From positions 51,794,001 through 51,858,000 of the forward strand of contig NC_068926.1 of NCBI RefSeq assembly GCF_023091745.1: 64,000 nt of DNA. Reading direction: 5' to 3'. Below are positions 22,891 to 35,870 of the stretch, piece after piece; position 1 is the stretch's first letter; the number at the start of each line of letters is the position of its first letter. Source of the DNA: Budorcas taxicolor (lineage: Eukaryota; Chordata; Mammalia; Artiodactyla; Bovidae). The notes under the pieces were generated by a model that saw nothing but the letters and a program-made list of their open reading frames with translations, did no database searches and was not told the DNA's origin. The translations under genes were made by a program, and so were the position numbers.

Positions 22891-24909
22891 TCTTATTTAT
22901 TCCATCTGCTCCCTCCCCCTCTGCTATATTCTAGAAGTGCTAAGAGTACTTTGGGTATAGATTCCAAGACCTACTTTAAAGTTTGAGGAAATCGCTTTTC
23001 CTTGGGAAATTTGATGGCATACTGAGGAAGTCAGGTATCACCGCTGCCATGTGACATTCAGATGGGACACTTCATTTGGAGACTCTGGGGCTGGTGCTAA
23101 GTTACTATATGTCTATATAGCTGCCCAGAACTTTGAGAGGAAGGAAACATGTGAATGACATGAGGTTCAAGTCCCAACTCTGCTAACAGCCATTTCAGCA
23201 GAAATCACTGATACAAGAAATGGAATCCTACAGGTCGCCCTGAGTGACCCTGCAATATCTGAGACTGAATAAAATGGGGAGAAAAGGGGAAAATGAAAAT
23301 GCTTTCAATGTATTTAGGGATTTCAGTTTCTCTACAGGAACAAAGTGTTGCCTCGGAATGAAGGCTGTTAATAGGATATACTTTAAAGGATAGAGACTTC
23401 AAATGGTTTTGACTGGGGGCCAGGTTTTTTCTTCCTTGCTGAACTATACATGCCAATCATGGTGCCTGCTGGCCTGCAAATCCTACTAACGGAAACTGCC
23501 TCAGCTTTAAGGGTAGGTCCAGCTGCCATGGACCACATGACTGCTCCATCTCACGTCACCAAAGCTTCTGAGAGCAGGTGCAGACACCTGACCCATGAGC
23601 TTAACGGCGACCTCTGCTGTGGCCTGGAATAACAGTAAAAGCTGCAACAAAGTCACATTCCCAATCTCTCCCTCAGGAATCTAAACAATACTAAGAACCA
23701 GGTGATGAGCCATGAGAGATGAAGCTGAAAGGTTAGGATATACAAAGGAGCTGGAGTGGCCATGTGCAATCACAGCAAACCAAAATCATGAGGGAGTAGA
23801 AACTCTAAGTAAGGTAGAAAAAAGACTGACAGGATAAGGGAAAAGGATAAGCCAGATGGCAGCAAGAGGAAAAAGACACAGAGGAAAGACAGCAGCCCTG
23901 AGACCTCACTGTCGATGGGAAAGACTGCTTCTCTGAGCTGCCTTAGCCTAGCGAAAGCTGCCTAGCTTTCTGGCCCAAGCGCATCCTTAATGTCATATCC
24001 TGTTTCCTAAAATGGAATGGATCTCTGCTCTTTGTAACAAAAAAAGAGCACTAACTGAAGCAGTTACTTCAGCTCCCTTGAGAATGGAGTTTTCCCAGAA
24101 GGTAGCTCAGTGCCTCCAACAAACAGATTTCTGGCAAGTCCACCCCAGCCAGACACGCCTCAACATCTCAGCAGAAGAGGGGTATCTCATTCCCTATGAA
24201 CCTTCAGTACAGGCCCCAAAGCTTATGAGCATCTTAATGGCCCATGAAAATGTTTTGAGACCTGAAAAAATAGTTACTGGATGTAAAATATGAAAAGAAA
24301 GTAGTAAAATCAAAGTTAATAAATGTTTAATGCCTACAACTAGTCAAATGAAGCTTAACTCTCAGTTCTGTATAAGCTACGTTTGCATGGGATATGGGTA
24401 CATGTTTCTGTTTGACATGTGACATGCTAAAGGTTGCCAAAGACAAAAGTGCTGAGGCCTTCAGAGGCCTGCAAACCAGTCCTGCGGAACCAAACATGCT
24501 TGGGCGTAAGCTGGAGCATGCCCACCCTACCCTTTATAGAAGCTTACATGTTAAATATTATGCCTTACTATTAAAACTGAGCAGTGTGAAGTTAGAAATC
24601 AACCCTCACCTTTCAAATTTAAACAGACTGTAATTTTAGCACTCCTGAGTTAGGAGTCTATTATTTTTTCTTAATGAAATATTTTACAAAAAGGAAAACA
24701 ACTTCTAGTAGCTGTCCTATGAGTTTTACCAAAAAGAAGGGAAATAAGGTTGTTCAGGTTGCAAATGATCCTGTACATTTAAAGGCCATCTGTCAGAATA
24801 ATAAATCAAAAACTGATCACAGGTACTCTCTTCTTGTATAAGAGTCCCCTCAAATGTCAGGAACAGATCTGAACATTCTCTTCCATTTGGCCAAATTCTC
24901 CCTCTCACT
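22891..24909. other. ZNF664 intron, no gene seen
   Basis: Unique-looking sequence. Short frames only, without family signatures. Confidence 0.4.
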
Positions 24910-25134
24910 GGGCTTCCCTGGTGGCTCAGACAGTAAAAAAAAAAAAAAAAAAAAAAACTGCCTGCAATGCAGGAGAACCAGGTTCAATCCCACTTGGGAA
25001 GCTCCCCTGGAGAAGAAAACTGCAACCCACTCCAGTATTGCCTGGAAAACCCCATGGACAGAGGAGCCTGGAGGGCTACAGCCCATGGGGTCGCGAAGAA
25101 TCGGACACGACTGAGCAACTAACACTTTCACTTT
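24910..25134 (+). mobile_element. Bov-tA SINE with an internal A23 expansion
   Basis: Complete head-to-tail Bov-tA from GGGCTTCCCTGGTGGCTCAG to GACTGAGCAACTAAC. The usual short A-rich step between GGCTCAGACAGTAAA and CTGCCTGCAATGCAGG is replaced by 23 consecutive A residues (24935-24957). Confidence 0.93.
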
Positions 25135-25353
25135 GAAAAAAACAGAAGGGAGCACAGAATCTTACACCTGAAAAGCACAAAGGCAAATATAATTCTCTTT
25201 CTGCAGTCTGCTCATTCGGGCTCTTACTGCGTGAAGGCAGACAGGCTCTCCATCTGCTCCAGCTGTGGCAACTTCCCCTCCCCATTGTCTCTGCCGGCCT
25301 CCCCTCCCCGCTCACTCTACACCTCCTGGCCCTGCCCCCCACACCGCCCCCCA

Positions 25354-25375
25354 CCCCCCCCCCCCCCCCCCCCCC
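25354..25375. repeat. C22 homopolymer
   Basis: Twenty-two consecutive C residues inside a wider C-rich stretch (25320-25400). The length may be a sequencing or assembly estimate. Confidence 0.8.
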
Positions 25376-25431
25376 GGCCAGCACCCCACTACATCCCACC
25401 CCCACAATGCCTCCTCCGCAAAACTGTTCCC

Positions 25432-25556
25432 TAGGAACTCCCTGGTGGTCCAGTGGTTAGGACTCTGTGCTTTCACTACCAAGCACCCAGGTTCCAGCCC
25501 TAGTTGGGGAACTAAGATCCAGAAACCTGCGTGATGTCCAGCCAAATAAAACAAAA
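25432..25556 (+). mobile_element. CHR-type SINE with short TSD
   Basis: AACTCCCTGGTGGTCCAGTG head, GTTGGGGAACTAAGATCC body and AATAAAACAAAA tail. GTTCCC occurs at 25426-25431 and 25557-25562. Confidence 0.85.
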
Positions 25557-25562
25557 GTTCCC

Positions 25563-27929
25563 CTCCCCTTTAGAGCCCAAGAGCCTTGTTCACGGTTCAC
25601 TGACTCTACACGCATCTCCTCCATCCGCAGTCCTCTGCACTTCCTCACCTCTCCTCAGGCCTTGACCTCCTCTTTTATTTCTTCTTTCTAAACGAGTGTC
25701 TGCTAAAGGTATGTACGCACTCCATCTTTTTTTTTAAGCTCAACCTCCTGGCTTGAATGAGAACCATTTCCACAATGACAATTCCACATTCTCTCATAAC
25801 AGGAATCCTTCCCTATCATCACACAGTGAACTGAAAATCACTAATTCACCATCTTCTAAGACCCTGTAAAAGGCAACATCTTCCCCAATAACTCTTCTAA
25901 GCCAGGAACTTTGAAGTCAACTTCCCCTGCCCCCCCCTCACCCACACATCCTTCCACTGCATCTGATCTCTGCTTCTTTTCTCGGCATTTAGACCCACGC
26001 AAACTCTCTTCTACCTTAAGGAAAACCAACACTTAGCCGTCTCTAGCTGCCATATATTTTCTCCATTTCCCCATCCAGGCTTCTTAGAGACTTATTCTCC
26101 CGATTTCTATCCTTTCATTTCCCATTCATTCCTCGACCCACCACTACAGCGCTGAAGTTCCTCTTGGCACCTTCTTTCTCATGCTGGACACTCCCTTCTA
26201 TGGCTCCACTCTCGCTACATCCACTGGTATCCTCAGTCCGCTTGGAGACTCCTGCCGCTCCCCAAGTACTAGCATTCCTGTGGGTTCCATCCTGGCTCTC
26301 CTCTGCTCCCTACTCACACACGGAACAGTTCAACCATCTATCTAGTCCACCGGTTCTTAATTCTAGCTGTTAAAGAAAACCTTTTGTAGGAGTCTGTGTT
26401 TTAACTGTTCATAAGGCCTCCAGAGGGCACTCAAACACTTGCTCATAAATCTTCATGGATATTTAGGCTAAGGCATTAGAACTTACAGGGAATTTCACAG
26501 TTGATTACTACCTCTAACTAGTTACTAAGCACCATGAAGACTGGTACAGCCGGCTTTCTGCAGGTTCCCTGATCCTAACTGTGAATCTGGGGGCTTATCA
26601 CAAGGTCCTAATTCTATCATGATAGAGAGATACAGTGATAAGTTACTGAATACTAGTTAACTAAAAACCTGACTTGTGTTTGCTGGCTGACGCCAAGTAC
26701 TTTGAATCACTGAAACATTCTTAAATCCTATCAAGCTTAATCCTACCCATTTGAAATGCACATCTAAAAATAATTTTGAAAGCCAGAGGGACATAATGGG
26801 GTTTACTCTGAGGAAAGAGAGTTCAGATTTTTTTTTTATGAATTGTTTTATCATCTACCTAAAGAGGCAGAAGTTATAACCTTCGGGACAGAGGATTGCT
26901 CTAGCTGGAACAAGAGCTTCCTCCCAAGATTTGGCACATTACCGTGGAAGGCAATGCAAAATAAGCTGTGGAAATAAGATATGACTATTTTATCAAATTG
27001 AAGGTTATAAAAAATAAATGAGCTCTAGAATAGCTTTATTGAATTTCTTATATCAGGTGACACAAGAGACACTGCATATTCTCGAGTTAAAATAAAGCTG
27101 TAGAAATGCTTTAGTGTCAACAACAGAAATTACTGCTTTTTCAAATTAAACTTTGAATTCTGCTGATACGACTCCACAGTTACATTTCATTTTTTAAAAA
27201 TTTCCCTTCTTCCAACCTCTTCCATAGCATGAGTATCTACCATAGCTGTGGGTTAGCTGTGGTAATTCTTTACACCTAGGCTAAATGACTTTGATTTACC
27301 AAATCTAGGTTGACTCTTTATCCCTTTATCACATCTCTGAGCCATTAGAACCTACTGTCCCTGCCAGTTCTGGGAACTCTCTCCTCAGCTGCCAGAGCAC
27401 CACCCTCCCCCGAGAACCCCACCTGCCTTCACCACCTGGAGAATCTGCCCCTGTGGGCCCTGCAACAGGAACTGGGTCAGCAGCTGACCCAATCAGATGC
27501 TCGTCCCTGAGAGTTCGGAACTGGGAGGTGGAAAGCCAGGGTCTACAAAGTGAACTGAGAGGGACAGTGACTTGGAAGAGACACAGGCAGAGAGAGCTGC
27601 ACCGGCTCCTGTGACGCTCCAGACGCTAGTGGGCCTCAGCTAAGACACAGCGTGGGGTGCCATGGCAGCCTCCTCAGAGAGCCCCCTGCGCTTAGGCCAC
27701 TTCAAACACATTTTTTTCTTTTAACCAAATGCTCTCTGGTGAAGATATCTTCCTCCTCTCTGATGAGTTCTTGCACAGGCCCTGCCTCCCCTACTTCTTC
27801 CTAGTTGGACCACCCCTCAGCTCTGCTCTGGGCCTCACCTCACTCTGGTCCACACACTGTCACCCAGCCATAGCTGCCATGCCAGCGGTGAGGGGAGGAC
27901 ACTGTGACTGACTTTCCAACCTCTAGCTA
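25563..27929. other. ZNF664 intron, no gene seen
   Basis: 26345-26470 begins like a MER5-type element (ACCGGTTCTTAATTCTAGC) and 27355-27600 resembles an old LTR-type repeat. Neither assignment is firm. Confidence 0.35.
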
Positions 27930-28162
27930 TACTTCTGTGCGAGCCTGAATGTTTGTGTCCCCTCAAACTTCAGATATTGAAACCTCAACCCCACTGCAAT
28001 GGTGTTAGGAGGTGGGGCCCTTAGGAGGTGATTAGCTCATGAGGGTGAAGCCCTCACGATGGGATGTGTGTCCTTATAAAAGAGACCCTGAGAGCTCCCT
28101 TGCCCCTCTGCCATGTGAGGACACAGCAAGATGGCATCTATGAATCAGGAGGCAGGACCTCA
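27930..28162 (+). repeat. Old interspersed repeat, 5' part (possibly MaLR-type LTR)
   Basis: GTGTTAGGAGGTGGGGCCC, GGAGGTGATTAGCTCATGAG, CCTTATAAAAGAGACCCTG and CCATGTGAGGACACAGCAAG form a familiar medium-reiterated mammalian repeat. It is non-coding. It is split by the BOV-A2 insertion and resumes at 28485. The family name is uncertain. Confidence 0.6.
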
Positions 28163-28471
28163 CAAAATATATATGAAAGTTGCTCAGTCATGTCCAACTC
28201 TTTGCAACCCCATGGACTATATGGTCCATGGAATTCTCCAGGCCAGAAAACTGGAGTGGGTAGCCTTTCCCTTCTCCAGGGGATCTTCCCAACCCAGAGG
28301 TTGAACCCAGGTCTCCCACATTGCAGGTGGATTCTTTACCAGCTGAGCCACCAGGGAAGCCCAAGAATACTGGAGTGGGTAGCCTATCCCTTCTCCAGCA
28401 TATCTTCCCAACCAAGGGATTGAACCAGGGTCTCCTGGATTGCAGGCAGATTCTTTACCAGCTGAGCTACC
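28163..28471 (-). mobile_element. BOV-A2 dimeric SINE with 13-bp TSD
   Basis: Reverse-strand dimer: two GAGC(C/T)ACCAGG heads (about 28346 and 28465) and two ACTGGAGTGGGTAGCCT units. AGGCAGGACCTCA flanks it at 28150-28162 and 28472-28484. Confidence 0.93.
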
Positions 28472-28484
28472 AGGCAGGACCTCA

Positions 28485-28622
28485 GCAAACACTAAATCTA
28501 CCAGCTCCTTGATCTTGGATTTCCCAGCCTCCAGAACCATGAGAAGTAAACGTTTGTTGCTGGAGCTGCCTGGTCTGTGATCTTTGGTCCCGGCAGTCTA
28601 AATGGACTAGGACAATTTCCAG
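28485..28622 (+). repeat. Old interspersed repeat, 3' part
   Basis: Continuation of the 27930 repeat: CTTGATCTTGGATTTCCCAG, CCTCCAGAACCATGAGAAGT and a TCTAAATGGACTAGGACA end. Confidence 0.6.
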
Positions 28623-29329
28623 TGGCCAGCTGAGCATGTGCAGATGGGTATAGACTTGGCACCACTCTGTGTCCTGGCCTACCTCTGTGCGGAATGGACC
28701 AGTATGGAAACATCAGTAGAAATCACTCCAATTATTCAGCCATAACTCACAACAGGATAACTGACTACAGTACCATCACCTGCTCAGAGAGGGCCTAGTG
28801 CAAAAGTCAATCACAGTATTACCCAAAGTCAGGGTCATGCTGTCTTAAATGGAAGACATCAACAGTCCAGTCTAAGCTAGACAGATACTCCCCAAACTTA
28901 ACAATATATAGATGTGTAACTATATTCCAAAAAATAGTTACCACAGAAACACTGTTTTTAATAATGGATTTATATAGAGCACTCATTCATAGAGCAAAGT
29001 ATGTATTTGCAGCATAAAATCATTCTTTGCAAATTCTCTCAGGAAGAACCTACAAGTGACATGTAGTTTCTCTATAGCCCTGTTCTGTCAGCACATCCAA
29101 AACTCAGTCTGTCATCTCCTCACCAAAGTCAACTCTGTTCTCAGCTGTAGTAAATGGGTTCACTGGTCAGTCAATGGCCTAAGCCAGAACCTGGTTACCA
29201 TCAACCCTCCTCCGGCTCACAAAGTCTATCTTCCCAGTTGCTCCTGAATTTATCCACCCACCTCACCTACACTCAGCTGTCATTCAGGCCACCGTCTTCC
29301 CCCAGGACACTACAAAGCCTCCATGCCTG
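28623..29329. other. ZNF664 intron, no gene seen
   Basis: Unique-looking sequence with no supported frame. Confidence 0.4.
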
Positions 29330-29900
29330 ACTTCCTCTAATCCATTATCCACTGTCATGTAATCTTTCTAAAATGCAAAATGGGATGTTCATTATCCTGC
29401 TTAAAGCTTTTCAATGGGTTCCATTAATTCTCAGTGTAGTTTTCAAATTTATTCATATGGCTTTTAAACTCTGATCAGTGTGAGCTACTATTTACTTCTC
29501 CTGGTTCATCTCTCACCATTGCTCACTCCAATTCTAGTTCCAACCAAACCAAACTTCTTCAGGCTCCCCAGACCTAGTCTGATCCTAGGCCTCAACCACT
29601 ATCCCCATCCCCCGACCACGTTCCTTTTACCTCTGACCCATCACACTTGCTATTCCCTCCATTTACCTTCGGTCTCACCACCAGACATCACTGCCTCTAG
29701 AAAGCTTACCCTCACCTCTGGATTCTGCATGACCCCTTCTTTTGTGCTCCCAGAGCCCTTCCAAGTCCTCAACCTCATCTCCACTATCACACTTCTTCGG
29801 CTTTGTCCTCCACTAAGCCCCACACTACGCCACATCCACAGAATCCTGCAGGTCCATGGGACACTTGGCAAGGGAGCAAATCTACCTACCCTTGGCATAA
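29330..29900 (+). repeat. L2 LINE fragment
   Basis: CTTAAAGCTTTTCAATGGGTTCC, ATTCATATGGCTTTTAAAC and CCAACCAAACCAAACTTCTTCAG follow the L2 3' region order. The 185-codon frame overlapping it (29480-30037) is a by-product. Confidence 0.5.
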
Positions 29901-31481
29901 CCCCGTCAGTTCTCCCACACTGCATGGCTGGAGGTACCTTGAGCTCCACTCTGCTGAGTCACTTGCAGGCCCTGCATAATAATCAGGCTCCCCATGCTTC
30001 TGCCCCTGGTCCCCTGGCCAAGTCCTACTCACCTTGACTCAGTAAAAGGCAGCGTGCTTTACAACCCAACGTGTGTGTTAGAAACACAAAGAGTTAACAA
30101 GAGTCAAACTAGGAAATCCCAGGGCCCACGTTTAAGTTTCTGCATTTATTCTACGGTTATAAGAAATGAGAACTACTTGTATTCTGCATATTGCTAAGAA
30201 GAAAACTTCCCTCCAAAAGCTGGGAGCAACAAATATATCACTCAAAAAACAGTCACTTTAGAGGATACTTTAATATATGACAGAAGTATTTTTTAAAGTG
30301 TACACATCTATAAACCATGCATCTAACAAATGTCCTAGATATGATGTACTTTTAAAAAGTAAATGCTCCATTATAAATGAAATAACAAATTACAGATGCA
30401 ATGACATATAATCCTGGAAAATAAAAAAGTAGGAAAACTTAAATGTTCCAACATCCTACTACCCAAAGTCCACAATTTTTAAGATTTTCATTTAATTTCC
30501 TCCAGACATTTTACCATCATAGATTTTTGTGGAGGGCTTTTGGGACTTCTGTTTAATAACAGTTTTAATCATATAACGTATGCAATTTTGTATCCTGATT
30601 TTCTTAACACTGTCATAAGTACTTCAAAACATTTTCTTCATAAATATTTTAATAGCCAATAATATATTACCCAGTGAATAACTTAACCAGCCTGCAAATG
30701 CACCCTTAAAAATAATTCTATAATATGTATCTTTTACACATAAAGCCTCTCTGTACTTAAAAATATTTCTTTGATGGGTTCTAGGTGGTTGCTACATCAA
30801 TGAATATGATAACTTTTAAGGCTCTTGATACATATAGCCAATGTAACATAAGTGTGTGACATTTTTGCTACACCCAGGTAAGTACTAGGTCTTAAAACTT
30901 TCTGTCTAAATTTCGGCCTTTGTTAACTAAGAAATTGTAATATCTTCATTACAGAAGTAAATGCCATTTAAAAAAACCTACAACAATCCAAAAGCATGTA
31001 AAATAAATATAAAATCAGTCCCAGAAAATTCGATCTCCCCTATTCTCCTCCCCTCAGAAGAAATAATCACAATATATTTTCCACATATTTTTCTAGACGT
31101 ATCTCTATTTTCATTCAGAACACACACACAGACAACCACACACATTATTATTTTGTTTTCTATCTTACAAAAAATGGAACTAAACTTGCTCAAAAATATA
31201 TTCTAGATATCCATCCAGGCTATGTCAATACATACAAATCTGCCTTTCTTTTTAAAAGCTACCTAACATTCCACAATAGATGCAACAGACTTTCTGCATT
31301 CATCTTCAGCTTTTCCTCTTTATAAGTGATACTGTGACGGACTTCATTCATACTTAAACTTGTATGCTCTTATTAGAATATCCCCAATTCCCTGAAGTGT
31401 ATCTGCTGGATGAAAGCATATGACTGTTTTTCAAATTTTGATAAGTTTAACCAAATTGTCATCGGGAAAGGGCAGACTAAT

Positions 31482-31784
31482 TTCAGTCAATTCTAAAGGA
31501 AAGCAACCCTGACTATTCATTGGAAGGACTGATGCTGAAGCTCTAACACTCTGGGCCACCTGATGCGAAGAGCCAACTCACTGCAAGACCCTGATGTTGG
31601 GAAAGATTGAGGGAAGGAGCAGAAGGGGGCAACAGAGGATGAGATGGTTGGATGGCATCACCAACTCAGTGGAAAACGAGCTTGAGCAAACTCTGGGAGA
31701 TGGTGAAGGACAGGGAAGCCTGGCGTGCTGCAGTCCAAGGGGTCACAAAGAGTCAGACACAACTTACCAACTGAACAACAACAA
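31482..31784 (+). mobile_element. BovB LINE 3' fragment
   Basis: A 5'-truncated BovB 3' end: TTGGAAGGACTGATGCTGAAG, CAACAGAGGATGAGATGG and TTGGATGGCATCACCAACTC, ending CAAAGAGTCAGACACAACTT with an (ACA)n tail. No TSD was resolved. Confidence 0.9.
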
Positions 31785-32006
31785 AGACTGTATCAGGTAG
31801 CTTTTCCTCTACATACTTGGATAGCATTTTAATTTGCCTGAGAGCCATTCCCTCCTCTACAAAATCTCACTGTTTTAATTCCCATTTCCCTAATCACAAG
31901 TGAGGCTGAATTTCCTGTCATCGCTTTGACACTTTCATTTCTCTATGAGAACTATTCACATCCTCCATTCATTTCTTAACTATGTCAATTATATTATCCT
32001 TTGTTG

Positions 32007-32213
32007 GTGAAGTCGCTCAGTCATGTTTGACTGTCTGTGACCCCATGGACTGCAGCCTACCAGGCTCCTCTGTCTCTGACCTGGGATTTTCCAGGCAAGA
32101 GTACTGCAGTGGGTTGCTATTTCCTTCTCCAGGAGATCTTCCCAACCCAGGGATCAAACCCAGGTCTCCCGCATTGTAGGCCAACACTTTACCATCTGAG
32201 CCACCAGGGAAGT
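32007..32213 (-). mobile_element. Bov-tA SINE
   Basis: Reverse Bov-tA: GTCGCTCAGTCATG through TCCTTCTCCAGGAGATCTTC to GAGCCACCAGGGAAG. Inserted in the old L1. Confidence 0.92.
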
Positions 32214-33010
32214 GGCTTTTTATTATTTTTTTTTGTTGTTTGTACATGTTACCAGAACTTTGCCCCCTTTCTGTCAACTTATAATGTTTTTACATCACAC
32301 AGAAATATCAGCTTTGATGATGTTCAAACTTATCAGTCTCTTTAGATTTGGGGCCTTAGTCTTACCTATTAATAAACTGCTTACCCTGGAAACTTATTTT
32401 CCAACATAATAAATTCTCTTATATTTTCTTCTTATACTTTTACAGGTGTTTTTGTCTTTAAGCTCATTCTTTAATGCAAGTAAGTCATTTTGAATAAGGG
32501 GAAGCAGAATCTTTCTTTCCAAATAGTCATTTATCCCTCTACAATGTATCCAACATTATATCCAATGTATCCAACTCAAAATACCAACTTTATTATATAA
32601 TAAATTCCTCTCTACATAAATGGGTTACTGGACTCTACTTTGTTCCAGGTACCAACCTCTCTATTCCTGCACTCACCATTTACATAACTGTACCATTACA
32701 GTATGTTTTGATATCTGGCATAGCAAATCCTTCATCAGTATTTTCCACTTAAAAATTTCTTGGCCACTCGAGCATATTTAGTCCTCTGGACAAATTTTAG
32801 AAGCAATTTATCAAGTGTCCAAAAGTAAGTCTCACTGGGATTTCAACTGGAATTACATTGAAGTTACAGTTTAATTTGTTGAGTACTGCAAGCTTTACAA
32901 AGAAGCAGTCCCTTTCCAAAACATGTAATGTCTGCCCACTTATTTGGGTTAGCTTTTAAATTCTTCAGGTAAAGATTTCTACTTTTTTCATAGAGCTTTT
33001 GTACGTTTGT

Positions 33011-33515
33011 GTGTTACTCTAAATGTCTTCTGGTTTTGTTGCTGTTGAGAATACAGTCTTACTTTTCTACAGCAATAATTACAAATTACTTGATTATCAG
33101 TGAGATTATACATCTTTCTAAATGTCAAACAAATTATATCTATATCCATTGAACTATCGAGCCACATCCTGAAACCATGTGTGTGGATTTTCATTTTCTC
33201 ATTGATTTGTGTGAGTTCTTTACGTGTTGAAGATATTAACTCTTCACTTATATTTGTCATTACTATTTTAGGATTTCGTTTTTCCTTTCTTCTTAAAGAA
33301 GTTTTAAATGTTCATGTAGTCCAATACAGATTTTAACTAATAACAGATTTGAATGTCTCGTGGGTGCCAGGACCTGTACCTCTTTCTCTCTCAACACCTG
33401 TATGATGGTATCATTTTCCCAAAATTCCAGTTCAAGTCTGTCTGATGGCTAAGCCTGTTCTCTGTTCACCTCGGCGTGCAGAACTCCTTTTCCCAGATGT
33501 TCACCTATTTTTAAG
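33011..33515. other. ZNF664 intron, AT-rich, probable old L1 debris
   Basis: TCTCATTGATTTGTGTGAG and TTAAATGTTCATGTAGTCC resemble antisense L1 ORF2 but out of order with the block above, so a second fragment is likely. Confidence 0.4.
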
Positions 33516-33686
33516 GTTTTTTTTTAATGTGGGCATTATTTTTAAAGTCTTCATTGAATTTGTTACCGTATTGCTTCTGTTTTATGTTTTTGGCCCTGAG
33601 GCATGTGGGATCCCTGACCAGGGATCAAACCCGTACCTCCTACATTAGAAGATAAAGTCTTAACCACTGGACCATCAGTGAAGTCC
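33516..33686 (-). mobile_element. CHR-type SINE with long tail
   Basis: Reverse CHR: TTGGCCCTGAGGCATGTGGG, CCCTGACCAGGGATCAAACC and CCACTGGACCATCAGTGAAG. Its left side holds the family's extended tail (TTAAAGTCTTCATTGAATTT...TATTGCTTCTG), also present at 45047 and 52215. Confidence 0.85.
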
Positions 33687-34669
33687 AGCCTAGATGTTTA
33701 CTTCCTTCTCTGATTTGGAGGGCATTCGTGATGGTTTGTCACTTATTACACTTCCGTACACTTTCTTCTTTGGGGTGCTGAATAGGTTCCAGTGGCCTGC
33801 CCAGATACTCTGAAGCTAGTGTGACACTGTTTAAACACAACTGGCTCTACAATATGTTCAAACAATTAGACAGACCTTGTTCTAGTTTATTACTCACTAT
33901 TCTGTCCAGTGCACCTGAAAAGGGGGATCTCTATAGCATTTAAATATCACATCCAGGGATACAGCCTATCCTTCAGTTTAAGACATTCTTCCTTTATCTT
34001 TCAGGGTATTGTTTGGTCTCTTCCAGGCAGGTCAGTCACACTTGTCTTGATGAAGCTGTGTTTACTTGTTTCATGGTTTTTTGCATTGTGATCGGAGCCT
34101 GCTTTTTTGCTTTTCCATTTTAGTTTCTGAAAAAGTTATTATTAGTATTCAGAAAGCTATAAATATTATATACTCACTGTGTGCCCAGCTGCTTTCTCAA
34201 TTTTTTTTGTCTAGTATTTTTTTCTGTTATTCTCACTTTTTTTTGGCAAACAGCATTTACAATATTTCCCTTCTTTTCATTTTTAGAACCTCACCTCACT
34301 CTTATTTCATGCATTCCTGCTTTGACAAAACTTACCAAAAATATGTTAAATATCCCAAATTCTGACTCTCTCTGATCCTATTCTGTTAAGCATAGTATGA
34401 ATAATTAGTTTAACATATGTGTGTTTTGCATAAAAAAGTGCATCTTTATGCTTACTTTTAGAAAATAAAAAATTAAATTTTTGCAAATATCTATTTTGAC
34501 CTTAGTTTAGCTGGTAGTTTGAAGTCAATGTGAACTAGAAGGGAAAGACCATCTCTCTTCTTGACAGACCTCTGACATCGCCTACCTGGTCTTCCCTACT
34601 TTCACTCCCCACTCCCACATGCTGCAGGTAGCAGCAGCTGGAGTGGTTGTTTAAAAATGCAAATCTGAT
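33687..34669. other. ZNF664 intron, AT-rich, no gene seen
   Basis: No recognisable feature. T-rich frames at 34066-34375 are low complexity. Confidence 0.4.
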
Positions 34670-35170
34670 TAAGTCATTCCCTTGTTTAAAACCCAACCCT
34701 TGTAATGGTTTCCCATTTCACTCGGGATAAAACAAAACATCCTTAACCTGCCCTACAAGACCCTACATGATTTGGCCCCCTGCCTAGCCACACTTGCCCC
34801 TCACCCACCATAGTCTATCCACAAGTCATTCTTTCAGTTCCCGGAATGGGCAAAGCTTTCCCCCTTCTGGGCCTTCCCACATGCCATTCCCCTGCCTGGA
34901 AAATTATCCCCCATCTCATTCTACACTGACACCTACTCACCCCTCAGATCTCAGCTCAAAGCTTATTTTTGCAAAAAAGTCTTTTCTGGGTCCTTGCTCT
35001 GCAATCTAAAATTTGGTTCCCTTTTCAATACTCTCTCATAGCCAGTGCTACCTCACTTTCATAGCAGATACCGGTTTGTGATTATACAAGCAGCTGCATG
35101 ATTGTGTTTAATTTCTGATCCCTTCTGCCCACATAACGTAAACTAGAAGAGAACAGGGGCAAGCTGACTT
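34670..35170 (+). repeat. L2 LINE fragment
   Basis: GATTAAGTCATTCCCTTG, CCTACAAGACCCTACATGATTTGG, CATTCCCCTGCCTGGAAAAT, CAGATCTCAGCTCAAAGC and TGTGATTATACAAGC follow L2 order. Confidence 0.75.
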
Positions 35171-35754
35171 TGGTGGCCATGCTAGAAACATTCGTGTACA
35201 TCTGAATAAAAGAAAAAAACTACCTATATACCTCTTAATTGTGCCTTTTACATCTTAATATGATAACCATCACATTACTGAATATGTATGTAAACTGTTA
35301 AAACTCTGATACCGCTGGCAAATTCAGTAAGAATCCACTTTACTCAAAGGACATAAAAACTAACCTGAATCTGTTGCTGCTACAGAAAAACACAAATTTA
35401 CATCACTAGAAAGTTCTGTTTATATGAGTGTTTTATGTAGTGTTCAATTTGCTGATGCTTCATTCACAGTCAACTAATTTTTATGCCTTATTTTTCAAAG
35501 CATGTAAAGCACTACGAAAAATACGCTTTGTAAAATACTCTTTCAGAAGTCTAAAGAGTACTTGATAAAAATATGACAAAATCAGAAATTAAACAGCATT
35601 CAAAGTTGGCTATCTGTAGTATTTTATAATATACATATCTGGCCAAAGATGGAAATAAAAATTGTAGTGCAAATTAAAAAATCCCTTCAGATCACAAAAT
35701 CAACATTATATACTACTTTATACTCTACAAAGACTTTCACACACATCATATCAC
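35171..35754. other. ZNF664 intron, AT-rich, no gene seen
   Basis: No recognisable feature. Confidence 0.4.
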
Positions 35755-35870
35755 TGAACTTGGTAGAGTAAATAGAGCAGATATTATCACTACTTATAGA
35801 AAAGAAAACTCAGGCTTAGATTGATTAAATGTCTTCCTCAAGGTCACAGGACTTTAAAACAGGAGTCACA
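35755..35870 (-). repeat. MIR SINE fragment
   Basis: Reverse MIR: GATATTATCACTACTTATAG, AAAACTCAGGCTTAGATTG and TTCCTCAAGGTCACAGGAC. Confidence 0.65.

Larger units (their letters stand above)
30955..33010 (-). repeat. Eroded L1 LINE, antisense, interrupted by two younger insertions
   Basis: Successive blocks follow antisense L1 ORF2/3' order: CACATATTTTTCTAGACG, CATTCCACAATAGATG, TGTATCTGCTGGATGAAAGC, AATTTGCCTGAGAG, CAAACTTATCAGTCTCTTTAG, GTATGTTTTGATATCTGGCA and GGGATTTCAACTGGAATTAC. All frames are destroyed. A BovB piece (31482-31784) and a Bov-tA (32007-32213) interrupt it. A further L1-like block may run on to 33330. Confidence 0.6.

Noticed and set aside
29480..30037. 185-codon plus-strand frame
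   Set aside because: It is Leu/Pro/Ser/Thr-rich and low complexity, and lies over an L2-like repeat.
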